A stretch of DNA of 64,000 nucleotides from positions 44,416 to 108,415 of the forward strand of contig JAQGDQ010000715.1 of the NCBI GenBank assembly GCA_030141605.1, written 5' to 3'. The stretch is from Tubiluchus corallicola (lineage: Eukaryota; Priapulida; Priapulimorpha; Priapulimorphida; Tubiluchidae). A program made the position numbers and the translations under genes. Positions 12,029-23,886 of this stretch are shown one piece after another; positions within the stretch are counted from its first letter, which is position 1; each line of letters opens with the position of its first letter. A model generated the notes under the pieces. That model had not been told where the DNA came from, searched no databases, and saw nothing but the letters and a program-made list of their open reading frames with translations.

Positions 12029-14760
12029 TCCAAGTCCTTTATACGTTTGTTGGCTATTTCGTTTTAATTTTTGGATTTTAGAATTCTTGTACCATGATTT
12101 TACAACTATAAAGCTATTCTGACAGAATAAGTACTTTTGTAGTTTTAAAACTTCTTTGCTTGATCTATTTTAAAAGCAAAGCAGGTTAAAGCCCGTTAAA
12201 ACACTGGAGACGGAGTTTGAAATGGATTTCAAAAAAACCTGATTGCTTGTTGAATTTTAGAATTTAATTTAATAAAGAAAAGATGAACTATTATCCATGA
12301 ATCAGTCAGTCTTATCTTATGTATATTATTTCATATTATTATTAGTAGTACGAATTTACATATTTTTCCAAAAAAATTTTATTGTGCATCTTGCAGTTAC
12401 ATTAGATATTACATTTTTCGTGAAAACAAATACAGAGATGGAAAAAATGTCACATTTAGAAAGCTTTTCTCTTGTGTGAGTACTAACATGGCTAGAGAGC
12501 AGGAACGGAAAATTCTTCATTACACATTTGTAATAGAGCTTTTTCGTCTGTGTGCAATCTTTCATGGACTACAACATATAAATACACAAAAAAATGATTT
12601 GCTGCAGCACTCACAACTGTGATGTTTCTCTCTATAAACTACTAATCAAGTAGTTTATTGAAACCTATCTAAGTTGAGAGAAAGAACTCAGAAAATGACG
12701 AAATTTAATAATAGCACGAAATTTATTTATATAGTTGGCCTGAATTTTATATATATATATATATACCTACTACAAAAATGCATTTATCAGCTGTACCGGA
12801 ACGTCTCAGAATTAATAAGTGATCTGCATCTAGACCCCCATAATAATATAATCAGGCTGATATGATACTGAGCGTTTATTTTCTCAAAAACAGCGGGATT
12901 AATGTGTGGAATAATTTGCTGAAAGGAGATCGATTTTTTTAGTTGTATATTGAATTTACTTTGACCAGAATCAGTTACAACTGTGATTCTGAGAGTTCTG
13001 ACCAATCTAAATTCTTGTCTATGGACAAAGATCCAGCTTTTCACAGATGATAGAGTCGATCTCCTCAAACAGTTTCTGACGTCAGCCAAAAATGCACCTT
13101 CAAATGTAGGGTGATATTCTGACATTGGTATAACCTTAAATTTACTTTAATGCAATTTACAACCACTAAAATATTTGTATAAATTGTTCTGCAAATTAAT
13201 CAAGCAATCTATGAGTAAACAGCACACAGCTAAATGACTTAAAGGTCACTTTTAACCTATGACTATATAAGGTAACGTAAAATTATTCCAACAGTATTAA
13301 TTAAGGAACGAAGCATATTTGAGACATACTGCAGCTAGTCGCAAAGGTAAGCTGCTGTAATCACAGTTCATGCATACACTTGCGAGTGAAGAAGTAAAGA
13401 ACGTAGACTTTTCTTATTAAAGTGTTTTTGCATTTTACGTGTTTTGATTTAATGGTCTCTGTAAAACCAGAATTTTTGCATTAAATATCTTTTTTACTGT
13501 AATATATTGTAAATTATACCAGAATCGCAATTAATTTTTTTGCCTTATATATTTTTTTCAACTATAAGACGTTGAGGTGTTTCCCTTTTCAAGATCTTCT
13601 GACTCTATCTGATCCTTTTTTACCTTTATTGTCATTCTTGGGTTCCGCAAACAAAGCTAAAAATCGTCAAAACTGAAGCATACATGTTTATTTTTAATTT
13701 AGTTTGTGACATTCAATAGACGATGTCCTGCAGATTATTCCTGTAGATTAAACTTCAACTTTTATGGAAGATGTGCAATAATTGAAAAATTTATAAATTT
13801 TAAAATTCCTAACTATGATGTCTTTACACGAAAAATAACAGGTTCATTCATATATGGGAAGAAAGAACAGCCTAATGATGTAATTGATAAACTGTATGTT
13901 TACTCTCCATATCATAATACAATTATATGGACCTGTTGGTACAGACTGTGTTTTAAACTATCAGATCAACATCTTCTATCTCCTCAAATATGTTTTTATT
14001 TATTTATTTGTTTCATTGTGTCTTATGTCTTTTATTGTGTTTTATGGATTTTATTGTGCTTTATGTCCCAGTGTGTCATGTTTTTGAATTATTTGTCTTG
14101 TATAATTATGTTTTGTGTCTAGGTGCGTATGTATATATTTTTAAGTAGTTTCTATTGAAATTTTAATGACAGATGGTATAGCTGAATGTCGAATTTGTGT
14201 ATATAGTGCTATGTACTTTTTAAATGTACGAAAAGAATTTAAAATAAAAAAATTATGTACAATTTTAGAAATGTAGTTTGTAGGAGAATCAACTTCCAAA
14301 AGTTTTGATGTTCAGTCCCTAATTTCGATCTCATTACCTCCCCCTTTGTTGAGAACCTTTCCGCTACACCCTTTTTAAGTCAACATATAAGAACTTTCAG
14401 CCCCTATTTTGGCCTAAAAAATGTTTTTATATTTACTGAAACCAATCTCGATCACAAGATTCAGACTTATAAGAATGAAAATCGATGCATTTGATCAAAT
14501 GCTGATTGGTTAGTAGAAAAACTCCAATAAAGCCATACATAGCAAAGTAGGGACCATGTCTATACAAATGTCGTGCATTTCTTTTTTATCTGTTTGTAAC
14601 GTAATGTGATGTAACGTTGTACAGTAACGTGTTGCATCATCAATAAACTAGCTACTATTTTATTTTATTTTAATTAAAAACTGAAAATAAAAAGTCTATT
14701 TTTATACAACACCCGCTTTTCGTATTTGGTCTCTTGTTACGACGACATTGTCAACATTAT
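12029..14760. other. Intergenic, no gene seen
   Basis: AT-rich sequence between the minisatellite region and Kazal paralogue 2, with a short (TA)n run near 12750. A 138-codon frame at 13706-14122 is dominated by TTT/TAT codons and looks like composition noise. Confidence 0.55.
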
Positions 14761-14792
14761 TTTTCATTACAGACTCTAGTTACAGTAGCACA

Positions 14793-17700
14793 ATGGCAAC
14801 GAAGCTTTTACTGATTTTGTTGATGCCTGCCTTTATAGCAGCTATCAGATGTAAGTAAATTCAAGATGCGCCTGGTATTGTATATTGGTTCACTATCTTC
14901 AGGATATGGTTAGGAAAGAGTTGCCATTTGCGGCCTTTTCAACCCCAAACTAGCATGTTAGTATTTCCAGGGCAGCAACAGGGTGACTGTTTCGTGCTTG
15001 ATATTATACAAGAAGCCATGAATTTCTAAACACAACTAGTGGGGCTAATGTCGGTATTCTAGGTTTGTATTTCTTGAACTGATTGTAATTCAAATATTTG
15101 AGTTGTTAAACCATAATGTGTAAAGTTAAACTCCTATAACATGGAAGAAAGGTGTCATGTGGTGGCTACTGGGTGCAAAAGTAGGAAATGCTAATGCTTA
15201 CTCTTTTAATATACATGTATTCTTTTCTAGCAGCAAACAGACAAAAGAATCGGGAGAAAATTGAGAGGATGTCACATTTGTGGCACAATTACTGACAATT
15301 TGTGGCTTCCAAATCTTGTACCTGGCGAACGGAAAAAAAATTATTCTGAAACGAAAAATTTGGAAAGAAAAGATCATCATAATAGTATCTTCAGTGCCGT
15401 ATTAAGGCGCGGGTTTTATGAGGTGCAGCTCAGGGGCCACTATCAATTGAGGGGCCTACAGAGATTAAACGAAATTATTTTATTGTGAAACTTTACTACA
15501 GAATGAGAGTAGAAGAATGCTGAATTATCTGAGTTAAAAATAGAGTTTAATACAGAAAATCCAACATTCATGCTTTTGGTAATTGTCACTGAGGACCGGG
15601 GCCTCTCACTTTCTGCATCCCAGGGACCTACAAATTCAAAATCCGACCCGAGTATCCTACGAGCTCAGGCATTTCATGGCATGCCCTTGCACCAAATGTG
15701 TTGCATTGCATAGTGTTTACACAATAACAGCACCCAGAGCCTGTAATGGTGGCGGACTATAGAGTCAATGTTGCGTGCAACTGTAATGCAACACATTTTA
15801 AAGTGTTGTCATTTCGACAGATGAATGTATATTAATGACATATAACAAGCAGTTATCGTTCATTAGCCGCAACTCAAGAGTTTTATTACATGAATATACA
15901 AGGCATCAATGGAAAACCTTTAGGATAATTTTTGCCAAGGATTTTTGGTCAAAGATTGTTTTTTCTCAAGATAAACGCTTAATTGAAGTAACAGACAGCT
16001 GTTATTCGAGTTATTTGAGACATCAGTGTATTCTTCTTTGTTAATTGGTATTCCAGCTTGCGAAGATAGCTTGCAACGCCTAGAAAATACGGCTACTATA
16101 ATTGTTACTAAACTAGGCGTTTTACCATCTTACTCCGATTCTAATGGAGTTGCACTGGCTCCCTGTCAAACAACGTATTATTTTTAAACTATTGCTGATT
16201 ACTTTTAAATCTTTATATGATATAGAATTCCATCTGATCTCGCTGATCTAGTCAATTATATGTCCCTAGACGATCTTGGAGATTTCAGGGCAGTTTTATA
16301 CTAGCGGTCATCGATCACAAAAGAAATAGCGCTCGGTGTATGTTTTTTTGCCAGTGCAGCTGCACGTGAATGGAATAAACATTCTTTTAGCTGGCGTTCT
16401 ATTTCTGATTTTAACCGTTTTAAAATGGTCTTATAACCAATCTTTTTACTGTAACGTTTAATAAGTATGAGGCTTAAAGCCTATTTTTACCACAGCGTTT
16501 AATTAGTTGCCTTCTGAATTTTTATTGTATGCTTATAATTTGTTGCATCCATTCTTAATTGTAGATCTGTATTATAGCACACCTGATGACAATACTTTAG
16601 TAATGCTGATGCATATTTCTCGTTACTGGTCTGTGATGTTTAGTTGTAGATATATTCACACCACTTGCTTGCTGCAACATAGCAGATGAAAAAAAACACT
16701 TTAATAAGACGTTTTTACAATGATTAATAATGTTGTTTTTGTAATTTGCCAGTCACTTTTCCACCAAAAGGATGTCCATGCCCAATTCCAAGAGTTCCTT
16801 CTTTCGTATGTGGGGAGGATGGCAAGACTTATTCAAGTCTGTGCTTGCTAGACTGTGCCGGTAAGTCATTCAGCAAGATAAAATTTTAGAATAATGGTTG
16901 TGAATAAGATATTTGTAAACAAGACAAAACAAGAATGGAAGAGTTCCTTACCAAATCCACTGGCGATATTTTGCCAGTTTTGACAATTACGACTTATTAA
17001 AAAATTTTTTCTACAAAAGAATGTTTGCTGATTTATTTTTCGAAAGGGGTCTACAATTCCGCCACACAATTCAACTATCCTAACCCTAACATCAAACCTA
17101 ACCCTAACATTAAACCTAACCCTAATCCCAACCCAATTCTGACCCTAATCCCAACACTAATCCTGTTCCACCACACGCACTAACTTCTTGTCTGTGGGGA
17201 ATTGTAAACTTTAGCCTATTTTTCTTACTACAGTTATATGTAAATAGTATATAGTTAACAAAAAAGTAAAAAAAAACTTCTTCAAAATCCGTTTATAATT
17301 TAAACAAAAAAGAACGTTTTTCTCAAATCACCAAAAATATATAGATCTCATTTTAGAAATGAACAATTCAAATAATTGTTATAAACAAATAATATAACAG
17401 TATTTACAACCTACAATTATTTAACTAGTATAAAACTATTACGTTACCAGAATAACCGGTTGTTGCCCAAAGTGAAGAAAATCAGTTTGGTTCCTAATTG
17501 TAGCGTATTTTTCAAACTTCCCGATCAATTTGCTTTACAAGCGCTTTTTGGCTAGCCTGCTGTGACAAATACATCTATGCAACCGATCGCTTGGTGTAGA
17601 AACCTAGAAATTAACTCAGTGGTCTGACAACCAGCTTTTTAATTATCATGACCTGACTATTTAAGCAAATTTGGTGCAGGTACACATGGTGCAGCTGACA

Positions 17701-20372
17701 AATTTGCCACGGGTACAGGTGGCGCTGATGAATTGTAAGCTAAAGCTACAAAGAGGAAATCTCGGGCCTGCTCTGTCATATTGAGGGGCGTATTAACCAA
17801 TAGGCTAACCAAGCGATAGCCGAGAATGCCAAAGTTCGAAGGGCATCACATTTCAGAAAAAAATCCTCGGAAATGTTCATGTAAGGAATGTATTTTAAGA
17901 CACACCACAGCCAGTTGCTGAGTTCAGCTTTTATATAAGTGTCACATAACGAACAGACGCAAGGTATTACACAACAAGCAGTTGCGCAGCCTGCTTGAGT
18001 ATAGGTGCTATACAAATACGTGTAATAATGATCACGTAGAACTAGGTTACTAGTGTTTATAATACACCACAAGTAATAGTTAATTCTGATCATTACATAA
18101 ACAATCATAAATTCAAAATAGAGATGGGTCAGAAGTTTTAGCCTAGGGCGTTATAAAGTCTTGACACGCCCCTGGTCATATTGGCTGGTAGGTGGGGTGG
18201 GTTCATGGGAATACTAATCCCAGGTGGTGAATTCAAAACCCGACTAGTCAACAATTTTTCGGCGTCTTCAACTTCTTACCCACGATGAATAGTAATTAGT
18301 AAAATAAACTGCAATGGTTTGTATAAAAAAATTTGATAATCAATCATACTTAATTAATGAAATTCATTGCTTTTGCATTATTTTGCTTCTAGGATTAAAA
18401 AAGAAGTGTGATGGAAGATGTCCTTGTCGTGCACCAGAACCTGTTGATGAGAGAAACCCGTGTTTCAGAGACTGCAATGCTTATAGTGATCCAGTATGCG
18501 GGAGACTAACTTCTCCAGTACCAGTACTTCTCGACGTGGATAAGCGTTGTTTCCAGTACCGAAACGATTGCGAGTGGCAATTGTAAGAATATGATTGTTT
18601 AAAGTCAAACTAAGCCCTCATTATAATTATAAACTTTTACAAATTAAAATCCTACTCTCATTACGAATATTTAATTTATTTTATTACAAACTTACTGTAA
18701 AACTTGTTTCTTTTCACTTTTATCACTTCGTTGCATTAAGTTTGAAGAATCGTGTTTTCGGTTGAGCGGAACGAATGAACGTTATGAGTGATGAGGTCAC
18801 CAAAGATCGGTAACCAAACTCCCTTTACGCATTTCTGTACTACGTAAGTCATTCTCACTCACTTGCGCCAAAGATGCGATGTTTACGGCAATTCACGAGA
18901 TTGAAATTCGATAGAAAAAGTTATTTTTTAATTTATAAGTTTCTTTTGTTTAATAATAGCTGCGAATATTGTATAATCATATTCATGCGTTGAAAAACTT
19001 CAATGTCTATTGGAGTTAGGCTATATAGGCCTTTAAAGGAGAAGAAAAGGGGTTCCTGATTATTTTTTCATTATTTACTCAGTGTTATCTAAACTTATTT
19101 CAAATGACTTATCGTCAAAATGGCTGCGTCTAACGATCATCCCTGGAGTTTAAATTTACATGTATCATACAGCGTTACTGCCGACACAAGCTCTGTGTGC
19201 AAAAAGACAATATATAAATGGTATAAAATTTTCAAAACGAAAAAAAGGAATTTTTTAAGCTTTATGTAAGTGGAGGGTTTTTTGTACTTTAAATTAACAG
19301 ATTTTGGCATTTTAGCGTGCGTAAGACAAAAACCGAGTCAAAATTTGTTTACTGTCCCTCGTTTATCAGACATTAGTACTGGCAGCTATTTAGCGACGCA
19401 ACACCCAAATAATAATAAAAAAACATGTAGAGTATATGCACCAACTTCTACTTTCGAATTAAAGACTAAGTTCGTTAAATGAATAAAAATGATTAAATGA
19501 GGCGGGGCCACTAGAAACCAAAATCCCTAGTGGCGCAACAATAAGGTCTGCCTTCAGGACAGCAATAACCTAATAGTTAAAAACAACACAACTTTATTAA
19601 AACTTTTACATTAAAAAGCTAAAAGTTAAAATCATGCCAAACGTTTCGACTAACTAACTGCTGTCATCACCAAGGGCCGGGGGTAAATTTGCAAACATAC
19701 AACCAGTTTATGTTCCTATAATAAAAATTGGCTTCTAGTTAATAGTTTCTTGGATTATTGTTGATGTTTGTAATGTATTTTAAAATGTAAACCTATTTTC
19801 GTTGTATACCACACAACGAAGTGCAGTGTATTCGTGAAGGTGTCTAAAAAAGATATTCTTGGAGACACTCCAAAATGAACGCACGAACAACAAATTGAAA
19901 CTTCTGAACCATTAACCACTAGTGTCAAGCTACTCAACTTTATTGTGGAACTATGCCGTCAAATTTCAAGACCAACAGTCAGAGGAACTTTTTAATACAA
20001 AATTCGAATCAGACGCTTATACTTCTGTTGTAATGTATTACTGATTGTGATTTTAATTTAATGTAAAACCGGATTCAAACTTAAACTGTCAAACTGTAGG
20101 TCAAGACAATCTACGGGATCAAAAAGCATTGTACTTAAAGTCCAACACGCTGGCCTGGAATATCCCTACAGCAGCAGCAGCAGTAGCAAGCAACAACAAC
20201 AACAATAGCATTCCTAAAAAATTGCAAGATGAAGTTCATGGAACGAATGTTAGCAGAAATCTGATATGATCTTTTTTTTACTTTTAGGGCAGAGTGTGAA
20301 GTATATGTGATCAATCCACTGATGTCCATAGAACCGTGTGATTGCGATTCAGACGATTCAGTTCTTTGGTGA
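14793..20372 (+). CDS. Secreted two-module Kazal protein (paralogue 2), four exons, 146 aa
   Basis: Exons 14793-14850, 16753-16860, 18393-18582 and 20288-20372 join in phases 1, 1 and 2 to a 441-nt open frame. Exon 1 is a signal peptide (MATKLLLILLMPAFIAAI), nearly identical to that of the upstream paralogue. Exon 2 is a compact Kazal core (GCPCPIP, then FVCGEDGKTYSSLCLLDC). Exon 3 starts GLKKKCDGRCPC, continues NPCFRDC and DPVCG, and has a longer loop before the last cysteines (DKRCFQYRNDCEW). Exon 4 adds AECEV, a C-D-C pair and an acidic tail ending DDSVLW. A secreted protease inhibitor is the family expectation; the reactive-site residue, and hence the target, cannot be read reliably. Unlike paralogue 1 the frame is intact. 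The introns (1.5-1.9 kb) have absorbed two hAT-like MITEs and a LINE scrap. An AATAAA at 20421 lies about 50 nt past the stop. Confidence 0.88.
15392..15650. mobile_element. hAT-like MITE, 259 bp, in intron 1 of Kazal paralogue 2
   Basis: The left end cagtgccgtattaag and the reverse complement of the right end (cgggtcggattttg) are the CAGxGCCGGATT type of hAT terminus. Flanking agtatctt (15384-15391) and agtatcct (15651-15658) are a 7-of-8 target duplication. A related sequence without its left end lies at 20515-20680. Confidence 0.75.
16045..16440 (+). mobile_element. LINE remnant (CR1/L2/Jockey-type ORF2 C-terminus)
   Basis: Conceptual translation with frameshifts gives LQRLENTA, then LMELHWLPVKQRIIFKLLL, then ITFKSLY. 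This is the conserved segment after the reverse transcriptase in these LINEs (usual form LHWLPVxxRIxFKLL...YKxLxG). Stops and shifts show it is dead. Confidence 0.8.
17072..17168. repeat. Degenerate CCCTAA-type interstitial repeat
   Basis: Irregular taaccctaac, aaacctaaccctaa and ctaatcccaac units, about 95 bp, in intron 2 of Kazal paralogue 2. Telomere-like in sequence, but internal and diverged. Confidence 0.7.
17783..18174. mobile_element. hAT-like MITE, 392 bp, with perfect 8-bp target duplication
   Basis: The left end gaggggcgtattaacc and the reverse complement of the right end (caggggcgtgtcaag) form a terminal inverted repeat. The flanks 17775-17782 and 18175-18182 are both gtcatatt. 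No transposase coding. Confidence 0.8.
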
Positions 20373-20420
20373 CTTTTTGCTGCTATATATTTCTCTATTT
20401 TTATTTTAGGTGTACTGCTA

Positions 20421-20426
20421 AATAAA
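20421..20426 (+). promoter_or_regulatory. Polyadenylation signal of Kazal paralogue 2
   Basis: AATAAA 49 nt after the TGA stop. It lies in a 3' flank (shared words tttatttt, then ggtgtac, then gc) that is also recognisable after paralogue 1, so the duplication that made the pair extended past the coding region. Confidence 0.55.
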
Positions 20427-20514
20427 CGTGTAATTTTATAACGTGTAAATTAGTTGTAGCAACAGTATAGAATGAAATCAGTTTCAAATCGAAACTAACA
20501 AGCAGTATTTGAAC

Positions 20515-20680
20515 CTCTGTCAGTTGAGGGGCCTCCAGAGATTAAGCGGAATTAATTTAATGTGAAAAGTAACTACAGAATGCTGAAAGTATGCTGAATT
20601 AGCTCTTTAAAAATAAAGATAAATAAAGAAAATCTAACATTTATGCTTTTGCTAATTATCACTGTGGTCCGAGATTGTGA
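20515..20680. mobile_element. Second, truncated copy of the 15392 MITE family
   Basis: Shares ttgaggggcct, agagattaa, ctacagaatg, tgctgaatta and tttatgcttttg with the internal part of the element at 15392-15650. A CCGGCCCTG-type hAT end lies further right (about 21145-21153), so the copy may have been split by later insertion of microsatellite-rich DNA. Confidence 0.55.
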
Positions 20681-21057
20681 AAGTCATGTTTAAAGTTGTA
20701 GATCACTTTGTAGAACAAGAATAAAAAACTATACTGCATATTTGCAAAGAAAAGTGTTTATGAAACTACATACACATACACACACATACACATACATACA
20801 CATAAGAACACTGAGAATGAGAGTGTCCTGCACTGAACACTGAGACTTAGACAGTGACTAGAAAATAAATCAGGCAGTATATATAGGTATAGGTAACCTA
20901 TGCAGACTTGGCTTCACAAAAACCATTACTTTAAAATAGGGAGAGATCCAGTGAATGCACAGTACAATTATGCTGGGGGTAAGTAGCTGGTAAAATGTAA
21001 CAGGATTAGTTCATAGATGGCAGCACCTAATTAAAAATGTACAATTACAACTTCCAC

Positions 21058-21089
<32 letters not shown>

Positions 21090-21277
21090 CAATAATAATA
21101 ATAAATAACAGTATCTGTAGCCCGGAGGCCTAAAAAATCAAAATCCGGCCCTGTATGTTCATTATCTGCGTTAGTTATAGCAGTTGCTAGTAAAAGTAAT
21201 TTTATTCTATGCGTGTGCATGTGCGTGTGCGTGTGCGTGTGCGTGTGCGTGTGCATATGCGTGTGCATGTGCGTGTC
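21058..21277. repeat. (AAT)n array and (GTGTGC)n hexamer array
   Basis: About 50 bp of AAT/AAC triplets (21058-21107) and about 68 bp of GTGTGC/GTGTGCAT units (21210-21277). Confidence 0.92.
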
Positions 21278-23886
21278 TGGTACTGAATGTGTAATATCGC
21301 TTGTCTTGAAATTATTCAATAATGTAACAGCAATAAAAATTAATTGGGAATAATTGCAAGATAAACGAACGTTCATTTTTTATAATTGAATTTCATGTTC
21401 GAGAGAAATATGACATCGTAATAATTAGATCTGTGTGTTGAACAGCACGAAGAAAATGGGAAAATTTGCAACAAAAAAAATCAGAAAAGTCGCATTTTGA
21501 TGAAAAATGCCTAATTTACTAAAAAAAATAAAGAACTTGATAGCTTCTTAAAAACTAGTAAAATTGCGATCAAAGTTTTTATGATCTTATGATTTATGAG
21601 TGGATCTCCTGCAACGAGTCCTGATACACCTGGAGCAGCCTTTGAATACAAAGGGAGGGGACTTAGAGCAAAACCGGACCCAATGATAAACTGTAGGTCA
21701 AACAATCTACTTTTTAGGTTATTGAAAGGAAACATACCATTTTTTTTAAAAATGACTTACGTGAACGATTTATGACCACACAAACATAATTTCACGCTCT
21801 ACGCTGTTACATGCATTTCGCCGTTTGCTAGTTGGACGGGCACTAGCGCCTGAATTTCTGAAATGCTTTGCACAAAAAACAAGTGCTGTACCTCTCAGTT
21901 CACATTAAGCTAATTTGTGAGCTCATGCTGGAGCACAACAGTAAATTTGAAATTTGAATTTTTATCCTAAAAGTTGCCTAGTTTTGGTACAACACACTGA
22001 ATATCTTACAATGGCACTGTAATTTATTTTCGATTTTGCAATCACATGCCAGACGCTCTTGGAATATTTTTGTTCTTGAAAATTAGGTTAGTTTGTGATG
22101 TCATGAAGAGATGGGATCGCCCGCCATTAATTTATTTATTGTGTTACAATGTATACTTTTATCGGACAAGAAAATGGTGTAACATTTGAAAAATCATTCT
22201 GTCTTTCTTCAAGTAAAGAATTTATTATTCTGTAAATTATCAAGTGGCTTCTGCCAGATGTGCTGACACCCGCTAAACGATTCAAATTGTCCACGTCCAC
22301 AAGATTATCAGCTAGAGATAAAAAGTTATCCACGTGGGAGCGTTCTCCTCACGACATTATTCTATTGTACTTATTAAAATTTCGTGTTTATTACTATTTT
22401 TCATCACTTTCTTTAAATATTGGTGTTGTCGACATTTAACGCATGCACGGGTAGATGGCATACATATTATTAGTCTCTAAAAGGCTGATGTCATTCTGAG
22501 TTTGTAATCGCACACCAAGGTATTGTTACGGAAGCACCTGTGTCGGGTCAGGTGTAGGGCCCTCTATACGCCCTGCTTCCACGTCAGCAGCGACTCACCC
22601 CTTTCTTGTAGGTCCAGACGTCTTGTTTGCGCCTACACGGGGTGTGAGAAGCCAGCTGAGCTGGAAGGCCAGTCACTACAGCCTTGATTTCTGACACAGG
22701 TGCTCCTCGGGTGTAGTGCTGTTACTGAGTTAGTTAGTTATTTTTTGTGCACGTGTATTCTGTTCCCTATTTTTATTAGTAACTCCGTACAGTGTAGTTT
22801 TTGTGTATTTTATTTTATGAGAGTTCAATGACATGCTATAACAGGTATATGGTACTAGTTTACAGGCATTAACTTTGTAATTAAAATTAACATTTGTAGT
22901 TAAGTAATCAGTTACACAACGATAGTAAAATGGATCTTCATGATGCGCAATATCAAGACCGCCATGCCATCTTTGAGTTCGACCCCTTGAGTCGAATTCA
23001 GCCCACTTGACACGTAAAGAGTTTCCCATCTACCGATATATTGCAGTAAGAGAAAACTGTAACAAATTACTTCCAGTCTCAAATATTTCTCTCGATGAAA
23101 TTACAGTTAAACTACTCTTATACAAATGTGACATTGTAACCAGAACTGAATCTTGTTTATAATTAAATATAGCACTCCAGGATAAGACAGGAACAGGTTG
23201 AGGATGTCCAATGTCATTTCAAAATGTTAATTCATTCTCCCTCAATGGGGTGGGATAGCAGATGAAAATTCCCAGATTCAGTGTTTCTGGCTATCAGCAC
23301 CCATTGATCACAATGCACAGGCTGTAACGGCACAGCTGTTTGTTACATCTCAGAATATTTCGTTTTATATATTATATGGAATGCAGAATGAGATGAAATT
23401 AGTGTGAGATCGAACAAAAAGTAAACGAATAGAACAGCCTTAAAAATTAGCCCATTTTCATTCGTATTACCATGAAATAAAAAATATTAAGCTAATTTTT
23501 CTTAAAACCAGTTGAAACGACATCTCTAACATCCCCATAATTCAAACATCCGTCACGTTTTCTGCACGCTCGGCCAAGATCCGGTTCTCGATTAGAACCG
23601 AAGTTCCAGTGTTTTTAAATCAAATAATCCCATCCTTGTCCAGATGAAGTCGTATTATTTTAAACAATATCACGCAACTTTTGCATGTCTTTGTCTCGCA
23701 AAATTCTTTGCTTCATGAGCGCTCGTCGTTAAATACACTTTCAAATGGTTTAAATAAGAGACGCTCATAGTTCACTTATTAGCAACCGGAGTTACTGAAG
23801 TTGCTGGGAAGTCCAATTCACTACTGACAAAACTCATAACAGTTTTGCTGATAAAAACGGTGCTTATTTCTACACGGTAAACAAAC
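21278..23886. other. Intergenic between Kazal paralogue 2 and the vWA gene
   Basis: No gene recognised. A GC-richer block at 22528-22740 starts TGTTACGG and contains the inverted pair cacctgtgtc / gacacaggtg. Such a start is typical of Gypsy-class LTRs, but no matching 3' end or target duplication was found. Confidence 0.5.

Noticed and set aside
13706-14122. 138-codon frame as a gene
   Set aside because: Dominated by Phe/Tyr/Cys/Ile codons from AT-rich sequence; no domain, no neighbours.
17072-17168. Chromosome end or telomere
   Set aside because: Short, irregular and inside an intron; an interstitial repeat only.
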